Assembly (NCBI RefSeq): GCF_000190755.2
Contig: NZ_JH109152.1
Span: 2,359,937-2,423,936 of the forward strand
Direction of reading: 5' to 3'
DNA: 64,000 nucleotides
Origin: Methylobacter tundripaludum SV96
GTDB lineage: Bacteria; Pseudomonadota; Gammaproteobacteria; Methylococcales; Methylomonadaceae
This document shows, piece after piece, positions 47,098 to 54,557 of this stretch (its first letter is position 1; each line of letters opens with the position of its first letter). The notes beneath the pieces are model-generated. The model saw nothing but the letters and a program-made list of their open reading frames with translations, did no database searches and had not been told where the DNA came from. A program made the translations under genes and the position numbers.

Positions 47098-48576
47098 ATG
47101 ACAGTTCGCATTAGCCACCCCCTGATTTATGCCCTATTAACCGCACAACTGGCCGGTTGCACGGTAGGTCCCGACTATGTCCGCCCCGAAGCCAAGATTT
47201 CCAATGAGTTCAAGGAAAGCAAAGGCTGGAAACAGGCCCAGCCCCGCGACAATGTGCTGTCCGGCAAATGGTGGGAAATTTTCAACGATCCCCGGCTTAA
47301 TAAATTGGAAGAACAGGTCGCCGCCGCCAACCAGTCGATCATCCAGGCCGAGGCGCAATACCGTCAAGCCCAGCATCTGGTGCAATCGGCGCAATCCGGT
47401 TTTTTCCCGATACTCAACCTGACCGGCACGACCAACCGTTTCCGCGCCGCCAGCGGCCAAAGCGTGGCGGTGTCGGGGGTCAGGAACCTGTTCGGCGTCG
47501 CCGGGGCAATTGCCTGGGAGCCGGATTTATGGGGCAGCGTCAGTCGCCAGGTTGAAGCCAACACCGGCAGCGCCCAAGCCAGCGCCGCCACCTTGCAGGC
47601 ATTGCGGCTGTCCAGCGAAGCGACATTGGCCGACGATTACTTTCAGTTAAAGGCCTTGGATGCGCAAAAAGCGTTGCTGGATGAAACCGTGGATGCTTAC
47701 AGCCGGACCCTGCAAATCATCAAAAACCGTTATGCGGTCGGCATGGTCGCCAAGAGCGATGTGATGCAGGCCGAGACCCAGCTGGAATCGGTGCGCGCCC
47801 AAGCCATCAATCTCGGCGTACAACGGGCTAAACTGGAGCATGCGATTGCGGTATTGATCGGCAAGACCCCGGCGGAATTGTCCTTGGCTTCTGCGCCGCT
47901 GGACGTGCAGCCGCCGTCGATTCCGGTCAGCCTGCCTTCGGAGCTGCTGGAACGGCGTCCCGACATTGCCGCCGCCGAACGCAAAATCGCCGCCGCCAAT
48001 GCCCAGATCGGCGTAGCCAAAGCGGCTTATTACCCGAGCTTGAATCTGGCCGTCACCAATGGTTTTCAAACCTCCACCTTGGATAATTTGTTCAAGGCGG
48101 CCAGCCGCTATTGGGCGCTGGGTCCGGCCGGTGCGGCGTTGACGGTATTCGACGGCGGTGCTAAAAACGCCCAGTACAAGCAGGCGATCGACGGTTTTGA
48201 TGCCAATGTCGCCGCTTACCGGCAAACGGTGCTGACCGGTTTCCAGGAAGTGGAAGACAATCTGGCCGCTTTACGGATACTGGAGGAAGAAAAACAGGTG
48301 CAGGATAAAGCCGTAGCCGCAGCCAACCAGGCGCTGGCGCTGACCATCAATCAATATCAGGCCGGAACCATCAGTTACCTGAATGTGATGACCGCGCAAA
48401 CCGCCGCTTTGTCCAACCGGCAGACCGCCGTACAACTGCACAGCAACCGGATGTCTGCCACGGTGCAACTGGTCAAAGCCTTGGGCGGCGGCTGGAATGT
48501 GGCGATGCTGCCCAGTCCCGACCAAGCGGGCGGCGAAGTTAAGTGGACGGATTATTTGATATTTCCGGTGGAGTGA
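47098..48576 (+). CDS. Outer membrane efflux lipoprotein, NodT/OprM family
   Basis: TolC-type outer membrane factor of 492 residues. Signal with lipobox LTAQLAGC at about residues 14-21, then CTVGPDYVRPE, the standard opening of NodT-like factors. Two structural repeats of the outer membrane efflux domain are visible: the first through VAAANQSIIQAEAQYRQA, the second through LERRPDIAAAERKIAAANAQ, IGVAKAAYYPS and TVFDGGAKNAQYKQA. It closes the mdtABC operon and would form the exit channel. It could also serve the RND pump at 30204, which has no channel of its own. Confidence 0.93.
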   Translation: MTVRISHPLIYALLTAQLAGCTVGPDYVRPEAKISNEFKESKGWKQAQPRDNVLSGKWWEIFNDPRLNKLEEQVAAANQSIIQAEAQYRQAQHLVQSAQSGFFPILNLTGTTNRFRAASGQSVAVSGVRNLFGVAGAIAWEPDLWGSVSRQVEANTGSAQASAATLQALRLSSEATLADDYFQLKALDAQKALLDETVDAYSRTLQIIKNRYAVGMVAKSDVMQAETQLESVRAQAINLGVQRAKLEHAIAVLIGKTPAELSLASAPLDVQPPSIPVSLPSELLERRPDIAAAERKIAAANAQIGVAKAAYYPSLNLAVTNGFQTSTLDNLFKAASRYWALGPAGAALTVFDGGAKNAQYKQAIDGFDANVAAYRQTVLTGFQEVEDNLAALRILEEEKQVQDKAVAAANQALALTINQYQAGTISYLNVMTAQTAALSNRQTAVQLHSNRMSATVQLVKALGGGWNVAMLPSPDQAGGEVKWTDYLIFPVE

Positions 48577-48618
48577 TTTGTCTCGTTCCCGCGCAGCATG
48601 TGGGAACGAGGAAAACCC

Positions 48619-48738
48619 GTAGGCCGGAATAAGACCATCCAAGCGTGTAGCGCGAGGTGGCGTTTCCGGCGAGTTTGGGTGGTGTTTGCCGGAAACGCCT
48701 GTTCTCGCTGTCGCTCGAACCGGCTTATTCCGGCCTAC
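48619..48738. repeat. 120-bp MITE-like element, copy 2
   Basis: Same structure as 39810-39929: GTAGGCCGGAATAAG and CTTATTCCGGCCTAC ends and inner GGCGTTTCCGGC/GCCGGAAACGCC arms. It lies directly before the relic methyltransferase tail and marks the left edge of the decayed island. Confidence 0.85.
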
Positions 48739-48800
48739 GGGGCTACGGAGCTAGTTGGAATTAATAGTCAGGTTCAAGAACGGCTGTCAGGCAATTTTGA

Positions 48801-48944
48801 ATAATAAGCTGTGAATCGCGTCTATGGCATCACGCACATATGCGCAACCAGCTCGACCTATATGATGGGGTAAAGGTAAACTATGGCAAATTCGGCGATT
48901 TGTCGGCAGAGTCGGAGGTTGTCAGTGGACGTTCTGAAAAATAG
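48801..48944 (+). pseudogene. C-terminal relic of a large DNA methyltransferase (tentative)
   Basis: An in-frame stretch without start, ending at TAG 48942-48944, reads HHAHMRNQLDLYDGVKVNYG followed by KFGDL. I recognise the LD(L/D)DGVKVNYxKFGDLLA pattern as the usual last residues of large adenine-specific methyltransferases of the type IIG/BREX PglX kind; this identification is from memory and tentative. It sits 14 bases before the ATPase gene, which suggests that the ATPase pair was once downstream of a modification gene. Confidence 0.4.
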
Positions 48945-48958
48945 ACTAGATATTTGAG

Positions 48959-50116
48959 ATGATAAAGAGCATTGCAGTTAGAAATTTCAAATCCTTAGCG
49001 GATTTCGATTTTAAATTGAGTAAGTTTAATTGCTTGATTGGCATGAATGGCGCTGGAAAAAGTACAGTGCTGCAAGCAATCGATTTTATAGCTCAACTTA
49101 TGGTAGGCAATGTTGATGATTGGCTAATACGAAGAGAATGGACTGCACTAGAGTTAAATTGCAAGCTTCAATCGAAAAGCAATATTCAGCTGGCTGTTGA
49201 ATACCAAACAGAAAACGGCGACGAGATAGTTTGGGGATGTTCATTTAATAGGCACGAGCTGTTGTGTACATCGGAATTACTCGAAGTGAACGGGATTGAG
49301 CAACTCAACGTAAAAAGTAAGCAATATCGGATAGGCGAAAATAGTGACACCGAGATTGCTTTCAAATACCAAGGATCGATACTTTCTCAACTCCGTGATT
49401 CTGAGTTACCTGCGCCCATACTAGAGTTCCGTGACGGTATGCGTAGGATCCTATCCTTGGAATTATTGTCACCCAATCTTTTGCGTAAGCGCGCACGAAG
49501 TTCCGATGTGGATATAGGGCCGGGCGGGGAAAAATTATCAGCATTTTTATATAGCATCAAGGGCGAAAAACGTGATTTCTTGATTAAGCTATTGCAAAGT
49601 TTTTATCCTAATATGCAAGATTACAAAGTGTCCAGCCAGCAATCAGGATGGAAAAAACTTACGATCATCGAGAAATTCGGGCAACAGAAAATCGAAACAG
49701 AGGCGCGGCATATTAATGATGGCTTATTAAGAATATTAGCCATTCTGGCCCAATCATCTTCGAATCATTCGCTTATTCTCCTGGATGAAATTGAAAACGG
49801 CATTAATCCCGAAATCGTTGAGAAGCTGGTCGATAGTCTAGTTAACTCAACACAACAAATTTTGGTGACCACGCATAGTCCGATGATTTTGAATTATCTG
49901 GAAGATGCAACTGCTCGTGAGTCGGTTCAGTTCATCTACAAAAATGATAAGGGCGAAACTCGCGCAAGGCCGTTTTTCAGCATTCCTAGAATTGGCGAAA
50001 AACTCACCTACATGGGACCTGGTGAGGCGTTTATTGACACCGATCTGACTGCTCTGACTCAGGAATGTGTCGCTTTTGACGAAAAGGAGCGAGAAGAGAA
50101 GGATCGTACTAAATGA
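48959..50116 (+). CDS. OLD/AAA15-type ATPase, defence candidate
   Basis: P-loop ATPase of 385 residues. It opens IKSIAVRNFKSLADFDFKLS and has Walker A GMNGAGKST at residues 28-36, an ABC-like region around DVDIGPGGEKLSAFLY (180-195), Walker B LILLDEIENGINPE at about residues 271-284 and the switch His in TTHSPM. This is the SMC/ABC-like AAA_15/AAA_21 fold used in OLD, Septu, PARIS and Gabija. No nuclease or TOPRIM domain is fused. The next gene overlaps by 4 bases (ATGA) and encodes a TOPRIM-like protein, so the pair works together. A+T content is higher than in the mdt genes, suggesting transfer. Confidence 0.8.
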   Translation: MIKSIAVRNFKSLADFDFKLSKFNCLIGMNGAGKSTVLQAIDFIAQLMVGNVDDWLIRREWTALELNCKLQSKSNIQLAVEYQTENGDEIVWGCSFNRHELLCTSELLEVNGIEQLNVKSKQYRIGENSDTEIAFKYQGSILSQLRDSELPAPILEFRDGMRRILSLELLSPNLLRKRARSSDVDIGPGGEKLSAFLYSIKGEKRDFLIKLLQSFYPNMQDYKVSSQQSGWKKLTIIEKFGQQKIETEARHINDGLLRILAILAQSSSNHSLILLDEIENGINPEIVEKLVDSLVNSTQQILVTTHSPMILNYLEDATARESVQFIYKNDKGETRARPFFSIPRIGEKLTYMGPGEAFIDTDLTALTQECVAFDEKEREEKDRTK

Positions 50117-50853
50117 TCGTGATTTTGAGTGGTGAAGGTCCCACAGACCTTGGCCAATGTAACAACGCACAGAGTATCTGTTCGGATGAACAATTCCAGG
50201 TCGGCCCTATGGCTGTGTTGCTAGACCAGATGCTTCAACCACGGTTGGATTATTCGCCGAGAACCATTCCGGGGGCATTCCAATATGTCAGCGAATTGGC
50301 TTTGAAACACCGAGAATCGATCCGAAAAGATGAAAGCCGCAAAGTGTCATTGGTCGGCAAGAAGCGTGACCAGGAGACTGGATATTTCTATATAAACGCA
50401 TGGATGCTTGGGGATATTGCTCTTGAAAGGGAAATCACATGCAAGGATAAAGCTATAGCGATTTTATTTCGCGACTGCGATGGTACCCGCTCGACCAAGG
50501 TTGGGCTTTGGGCTGCAAAGTGGAAGTCCATGGTTGATGGTTTCAAGAGATCTGGATTTACCAGAGGCGTTCCGATGTTGCCGAAACCAAAATCGGAAGC
50601 GTGGTTGCTTTGTGCGGCCAAAAACCATGCTTACCAAGGATGTGACACGCTTGAAGACTTATCTGGAAACGACGATTCCCCAAATTCAGCCAAGAATAAG
50701 CTTGATGCCGCATTTGGCGGACACAAATCTACTGTTGAGCTGTGCGAGTGGCTAGAAAACAATCTTTTTGACGTAGACAAAGCTTCTGCTATGCCTAGTT
50801 TTAAGGCATTCCAGGACGAGCTGGGTCGAGCTCTGAATGAGGTTTTGAATTGA
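50113..50853 (+). CDS. TOPRIM-like (RloB/DUF4276-like) partner of the ATPase
   Basis: Protein of 246 residues, translationally coupled to the ATPase. It begins MIVILSGEGPTDLGQ, with an acidic residue at position 8 in an EGxTD motif as in TOPRIM-type nuclease folds. A second acidic cluster is LFRDCDGT (D121, D123), and a third motif is KPKSEAWLLCA (Glu near 162). Spacing and order EGxT / DxD / P-x-x-E-x-W resemble the RloB and DUF4276 families, seen as partners of AAA ATPases in AbiL-like and PARIS-like systems. I cannot assign it to a named system. Predicted role: effector nuclease or regulator triggered by phage. Confidence 0.65.
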   Translation: MIVILSGEGPTDLGQCNNAQSICSDEQFQVGPMAVLLDQMLQPRLDYSPRTIPGAFQYVSELALKHRESIRKDESRKVSLVGKKRDQETGYFYINAWMLGDIALEREITCKDKAIAILFRDCDGTRSTKVGLWAAKWKSMVDGFKRSGFTRGVPMLPKPKSEAWLLCAAKNHAYQGCDTLEDLSGNDDSPNSAKNKLDAAFGGHKSTVELCEWLENNLFDVDKASAMPSFKAFQDELGRALNEVLN

Positions 50854-50865
50854 TGTGTTAGCTGG

Positions 50866-50921
50866 GTAGGGTCCGCTGTGTATACCATTGAATGCCGAAA
50901 GGTGCGTACAGCATACCCTAC
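50866..50921. repeat. GTAGGGT...ACCCTAC hairpin, copy 1
   Basis: A 56-base inverted repeat (GTAGGGTCCGCTGTGTATACC against GGTGCGTACAGCATACCCTAC). A second, 50-base copy is at 52275-52324. This copy ends 8 bases before the surviving codons of the higB-like toxin, so it lies at the truncation point. Confidence 0.75.
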
Positions 50922-50929
50922 GGCTTTAA

Positions 50930-50995
50930 AAAACACCGAGGCAGGAATTAGAGCTTGCCAAGGATAGATTAAAAATATTGAGGGATACGAAATGA
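50930..50995 (+). pseudogene. Remnant of a HigB/Gp49-like toxin C-terminus
   Basis: In the frame ending with TGA 50993-50995, which overlaps the antitoxin ATG (ATGA), the 21 codons read KTPRQELELAKDRLKILRDT and a final K. This fits the last residues of RelE/Gp49-type (HigB) toxins, commonly KTPKxEIELAKKRxxxYL. Upstream of AAA at 50930 the frame hits TAA and then the hairpin repeat. The catalytic body is gone. Confidence 0.7.
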
Positions 50996-51291
50996 ACCAA
51001 CATATTGGCTCTGACTTTGACGCTTTTCTCCAAGAACAAGGTATTTTTGAAGAGGTGGAAGCAGCGGCAATAAAAAAGGTGATTGCCTGCATGATTGCGA
51101 AGGCGATGGTTGATACGCATATCAGCAAAAGTGAAATGGCTAAACGCATGAAAACCAGTCGCGCTCAATTGGATAGATTACTCGATCCTGATTGCCATTC
51201 TGTTACCTTGGCAACTTTGACCAAAGCTGCCGCGGCTATCGGTAAAAAAATTTCCATTAGTTTTGAAGATAGCGACACGCAAGCTGTTTAA
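50992..51291 (+). CDS. HigA-type XRE antitoxin, orphan
   Basis: Small DNA-binding protein of 99 residues. The central part SKSEMAKRMKTSRAQLDRLL followed by DPDCHSVTLATLTKAAAAIG is a Cro/C1-type helix-turn-helix in the form typical of antitoxins that pair with Gp49-like toxins. The end KKISISFED is also typical. AGGGATACGA precedes the ATG. The start overlaps the stop of a toxin remnant, so this antitoxin now has no local partner. It may act only as a repressor or be on its way to loss. Confidence 0.82.
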   Translation: MNQHIGSDFDAFLQEQGIFEEVEAAAIKKVIACMIAKAMVDTHISKSEMAKRMKTSRAQLDRLLDPDCHSVTLATLTKAAAAIGKKISISFEDSDTQAV

Positions 51292-51373
51292 TGTTCTCGA
51301 AATTAACGTCGTAAGACTGATTTGTCTCGTTCCCACGTAGCGTGCTCATCTTTTACACAAGTATTTTAAAGCA

Positions 51374-51400
51374 CGTCATCCCGGCGGATTGCCGGGATCC
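51374..51400. repeat. Half copy of the CGTCATCCCGG element
   Basis: CGTCATCCCGGCGGATTGCC and GGGATCC match the left arm of the 37117-37318 element, but no right arm follows. It lies in the 51292-51759 gap, which has no gene I can support; the CGTTCCCACGTAG motif at 51329-51341 belongs to another repeat family. Confidence 0.6.
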
Positions 51401-51520
51401 ACGACTGCAAGGATGCAGGAGGTAGAGCAATGCATGGAGCAATTGCCGAGAAGCCATGGATGGCGATACCGAAACGGACAGCAAATATCACGTGGGGATT
51501 ACTCAGTAAAATCCAAGCGG

Positions 51521-51626
51521 GACGGGGTTTGCAACCCCGTCCCTAACGTTTCTGTGATGCCTGAACTAAACGGTTAACGCTTAACCAATGCAAAACGTTT
51601 CGGACGGGGCAACATGCCCCGTCCGG
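51521..51626. repeat. Paired GACGGGG hairpins
   Basis: Two hairpins, GACGGGGTTTGCAACCCCGTC (51521-51541) and CGGACGGGGCAACATGCCCC with GTCCGG (51601-51626), flank AACGTTTCTG/AAACGTTTCGG sequence in a partly inverted layout. The same kind of unit is nested in 43331-43680. Confidence 0.6.
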
Positions 51627-51759
51627 CTGTCAGCATTGTTCGTGCTGGTTCCTAAGCTCCAGAGACTGTGAAACCGAGTAGTTGAATGCCGAAAAGGCAC
51701 GGACAGGCTAAACAACGTGCAGCCCATTAATCGCGAACGATGAGCTTCATGCCACCAGC

Positions 51760-52026
51760 TTAATGATCATGCACTTTCCCTTGTAGCCAAACTTTAATCA
51801 ATGATTGATAAGGTACATCACGCGAATTTGCCGCGGCCTTAATTGAGTCCAGCAAATGTTGCGGTAAGCGGAGAGAAATCGTTTTGGTTGTTGGTTTTAG
51901 ATTGGGTAGCACTACGGATTGTGCTTTGCTCCAGTCGAGATAATCTGTGGAATCATTGGATTCCCAAAAAGCTTGTTCTTCCGCTTCGTCTGCGAATTGT
52001 GGGATAGTTTTAAGTTGTTTGCTCAT
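51760..52026 (-). CDS. CopG/BrnA-type antitoxin, orphan
   Basis: Antitoxin of 88 residues. Start ATG at 52026. The N-terminal part has AEEQAFWESNDSTDYLDWSK, the pattern of the CopG_antitoxin family (E-x-x-FWE-x-x-D-x-x-DY-x-DWS). The C-terminal ribbon-helix-helix is ISLRLPQHLLDSIKAAA and ends VPYQSLIKVWLQ. Antitoxins of this family neutralise BrnT-type RNase toxins encoded directly upstream. Here the upstream toxin is only a frameshifted tail (52010-52125), so the antitoxin appears to be an orphan. Confidence 0.85.
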   Translation of the reverse strand: MSKQLKTIPQFADEAEEQAFWESNDSTDYLDWSKAQSVVLPNLKPTTKTISLRLPQHLLDSIKAAANSRDVPYQSLIKVWLQGKVHDH

Positions 52027-52125
52027 AAATAGTACGCTCTTTTCTGTGCATGTCTCTGGCCGAGATAGATCACGCAAGGTAAAAGTAATGTGCAAGAGTC
52101 TATCAGAGTTAAAGTGTGAAATCTG
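52010..52125 (-). pseudogene. Remnant of a BrnT-like toxin
   Basis: On the minus strand one frame reads SDRLLHITFTLRD and a shifted frame then reads ISARDMHRKERTIYEQTT and stops at TAA 52010-52012, inside the antitoxin start. BrnT toxins end RLLxVxFTLRxxxIRPISARDMxRKERxxYE, so both pieces are clear, but the codons for about IRP are missing, giving a frameshift. Upstream of SDRLLH the sequence changes into the AGCTGGAGCT hairpin array, so the N-terminal two-thirds is lost. Confidence 0.75.
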
Positions 52126-52130
52126 GTTTC

Positions 52131-52246
52131 GCTGGTTCCCAAGCTCCAGCTTGGGAACCCAGTTGTGGACGCTCTAGCTTCCTGTCTCGCGAAGCTGGAG
52201 CTTCGCCTTCTGAATTCCCAAGCTGGAGCTTGGGAACTAGCGCAAC
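52131..52246. repeat. AGCTGGAGCT hairpin array, copy 3 (opposite orientation)
   Basis: Same four-hairpin layout as 6520-6636 and 34746-34862 but inverted. It starts within about 10 bases of the surviving brnT codons, which suggests that it inserted into or replaced the toxin gene. Confidence 0.8.
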
Positions 52247-52274
52247 GTGTTTTGCTCGAGTACGGAAAAGCCCG

Positions 52275-52324
52275 GTAGGATACGCTGTGCATCCCATTGG
52301 AAAGGTACGCACAGCGTACCCTAC
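52275..52324. repeat. GTAGGAT...ACCCTAC hairpin, copy 2
   Basis: Fifty-base inverted repeat related to 50866-50921: GTAGGATACGCTGTGCATCCC against GGTACGCACAGCGTACCCTAC. Confidence 0.75.
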
Positions 52325-52334
52325 GACCTGCGAC

Positions 52335-52619
52335 CTACTTCCAGATCCAATCGCCAAAGATAATCTCCTGATCTACGCCGTAACGTTTTTGAACTTGTAT
52401 CGGCGTCATACACGCTTCGATTGCCCCGCGCTCCTCGCCGCAGGCAAAGCTTAAACAAACTCCCTGCTCGCTTTTTTGTCGGCACAACAGCCTATAAATT
52501 TCCCACACAGTATCGTATTTCCAGATGTGTTGATCAGGAAACACATAAACAGCAAAAGGTTCTTCAAGTTGATGCTCAGCAAGCAGCCGCGCATTAGGCG
52601 CTTGTTGAAAATGTTTCAA
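52335..52619 (-). CDS. Hypothetical protein, possibly truncated
   Basis: Unrecognised soluble protein of up to 94 residues; the frame starts only with a TTG and has no good ribosome site, so it may be the 3' part of a longer lost gene. Composition looks protein-like: aromatic-rich segments DQHIWKYDTVWEIYRLL and an acidic/aromatic end IIFGDWIWK. Three cysteines. Just downstream of it lies a GTAGGAT repeat. No family can be assigned. Confidence 0.35.
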   Translation of the reverse strand: MKHFQQAPNARLLAEHQLEEPFAVYVFPDQHIWKYDTVWEIYRLLCRQKSEQGVCLSFACGEERGAIEACMTPIQVQKRYGVDQEIIFGDWIWK

Positions 52620-52864
52620 TTTTCAATCGGCCGACCATTTGCCGGATGTTCGTTAAAAAATATAAATCATTTAAATACAAAGTCTTATTTTTCATGTGGG
52701 TTGGGCTTTTCGGTGTTTTTACTGATTGATCATTATATGGCATGGAACATGCTCTATTCATAAAGACAGTATCAACTAAAGCCGGTCGACAGAGGGGTTA
52801 TTCCCTTCGGTTCATCCATGAGTAGGCAGGAGCCGGCATTTTTTTAAGCAACGGGAGATCTCGC

Positions 52865-53680
52865 ATGAATAGTCCTTTGGTGGCTTTTGATAAATTTGAA
52901 CCGGCAACTCTCGCGCCTGAGAGAAAAAGGGCCGATGTCGTTCCCATCAAGCCGGAAATCGGTCTGCTGAGGGAAAACGCGTCCGCTTCATCGGTTGCCG
53001 TGGCGTTGGGTGATTTTAGATCAGGCTCCGATTTTCGCGATAGTAAGGCCATCGACTATCTGATTATAGGGGTCCTGTCGATATTGGTGCATACCACCGT
53101 TGTCGAGTATTTCAAGCACGTCGCGGTTGAAAAAGAAGAGCTGGTTGAGCCGGTCAAGCCGCCATCCAAGGTGCAGATTTCGTTTGTTCGGCCTCAGCCG
53201 AAGCCGGTTGTCCAGCCGCCACCGCCTCCGCCGAATGTGGTGGCGCTTAAGAAGCCGCCTAAACCTAAGGTGCAGCCGAAGCCGGTGCCCAAGCTTGTCG
53301 AACCGCCTCCTGTTGCAACGCCGACGGCTGTGCAAGCGGATGCGCCGGTGGTTTCTGCTCCGCCCACGCCCCCTGCGCCGCCGGTAGAAGAAAAGGTGAC
53401 CGAGCCGCGTGCGGGCGCCGGTTATCTGGATAATCCGGAGCCGGTTTATCCAGATGTGGCTATGGAGCGCGGTTGGGAAGGAAAAGTGCTGATGAAAGTG
53501 CATGTTCTCGCCAGTGGCAAGCCTGACAGCGTTTCCGTCATTAAATCCAGCGGAAAGGACGTGTTGGACAATGAAGCGGTGAGAACGGTAAAACAATGGT
53601 CATTTGCTCCTGCCATGCGTGGAAAAACGCCGGTCGACGGTTGGGTAACGGTTCCTATCTCTTTTAATTTACAAGTTTGA
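52865..53680 (+). CDS. tonB: TonB energy-transducing protein
   Basis: Inner-membrane anchored periplasmic protein, 271 residues. An unusually long N-terminal cytoplasmic part of about 65 residues precedes the anchor helix YLIIGVLSILVHTTVVEYF, which has the SxxxH-like Ser/His of TonB. A Pro/Lys-rich spacer (about 105-185) follows, then the TonB_C domain YLDNPEPVYPDVAMERGWEG, VKQWSFAPAMRGKTPVDGWV. GGGAG precedes the ATG. First gene of tonB-exbB-exbD, which powers the receptor at 55088. The 52620-52864 gap before it should hold the promoter; no clear Fur box was recognised. Confidence 0.93.
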   Translation: MNSPLVAFDKFEPATLAPERKRADVVPIKPEIGLLRENASASSVAVALGDFRSGSDFRDSKAIDYLIIGVLSILVHTTVVEYFKHVAVEKEELVEPVKPPSKVQISFVRPQPKPVVQPPPPPPNVVALKKPPKPKVQPKPVPKLVEPPPVATPTAVQADAPVVSAPPTPPAPPVEEKVTEPRAGAGYLDNPEPVYPDVAMERGWEGKVLMKVHVLASGKPDSVSVIKSSGKDVLDNEAVRTVKQWSFAPAMRGKTPVDGWVTVPISFNLQV

Positions 53681-53690
53681 GGTTTTATTT

Positions 53691-54557
53691 ATGACAGAAA
53701 CAACATCTGCTGCAACGGCAATTCCACCGGCAGCTAATCAAATACCGGTTTCAGGTGCGGATATTGCGAGTGCGGCTGGCGCGACGCCTGCGGCTCCTGA
53801 AATTACTTCGGCGCTGATTGTCGATGCCACTTTATGGATTTTAATCGGCTTTTCTGTGGTGACGTGGGCTTTGATACTGATCAAAGGCATACAGCATCTG
53901 CGGATTTCTCAGCACAATCGAAGTTATGGCAAGAAATTTTGGGGAGCCCAGGATTTTCAGGCAGCGGCTGCATTGGAAGGCAATAAAGGACCCGCTGCCA
54001 GAGTCGCCGATATTGGTTTTACTACCTTGATAGAAGCCGACGGCGGCACAACCACGCACGATCTGGAGCATACCGGGGATCGCCAGGAATTGCTGGACAG
54101 ACGCCTGCGACAACAAATGCAGAAAGAGCGCGGCGCGCTGGAAAGCGGCCTGGCTATCTTGGCAACCATCGGCAGTATCTCGCCATTCGTGGGCTTGTTC
54201 GGCACGGTTTGGGGAATTATGGGCGCGCTGACCAGCATCAGTAAAAGCGGGTCGGCCAGTCTGGATGTTGTGGCCGGACCGATCGGCGAGGCGCTGATTG
54301 CTACGGCCGTCGGTATTGCGGTCGCGGTCCCTGCGGTTATCGGCTACAACTTTTTTATTCGCAGAAACAAGGTGATCTGGGCATTTCTTGACGATTTCGC
54401 TATCGATTTTGTCCATCTCGCCTTGAAAACCTCGTTTTTAATCAAGCGTCCGGCGTCCGGTTCGGTTGCATCGCCGCGCACTAGCGGAACGGGAGCGAAA
54501 CATCCGGTTCTAAAAGCCAGTCATGAAGACTTACAAGCGGAAGGAGCGCAAATCTGA
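53691..54557 (+). CDS. exbB: ExbB / MotA-TolQ-ExbB proton channel
   Basis: Inner-membrane proton channel subunit, 288 residues. A Pro/Ala-rich N-terminus of about 38 residues precedes TM1 (LWILIGFSVVTWALILIKG). The cytoplasmic loop holds RGALESGLAILATIGSISPF, then VGLFGTVWGIMGALTSI, the hallmark of the family, and TM3 lies in IATAVGIAVAVPAVIGYNFF. It starts 10 bases after tonB and its stop overlaps exbD (TGATG). Confidence 0.94.
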   Translation: MTETTSAATAIPPAANQIPVSGADIASAAGATPAAPEITSALIVDATLWILIGFSVVTWALILIKGIQHLRISQHNRSYGKKFWGAQDFQAAAALEGNKGPAARVADIGFTTLIEADGGTTTHDLEHTGDRQELLDRRLRQQMQKERGALESGLAILATIGSISPFVGLFGTVWGIMGALTSISKSGSASLDVVAGPIGEALIATAVGIAVAVPAVIGYNFFIRRNKVIWAFLDDFAIDFVHLALKTSFLIKRPASGSVASPRTSGTGAKHPVLKASHEDLQAEGAQI

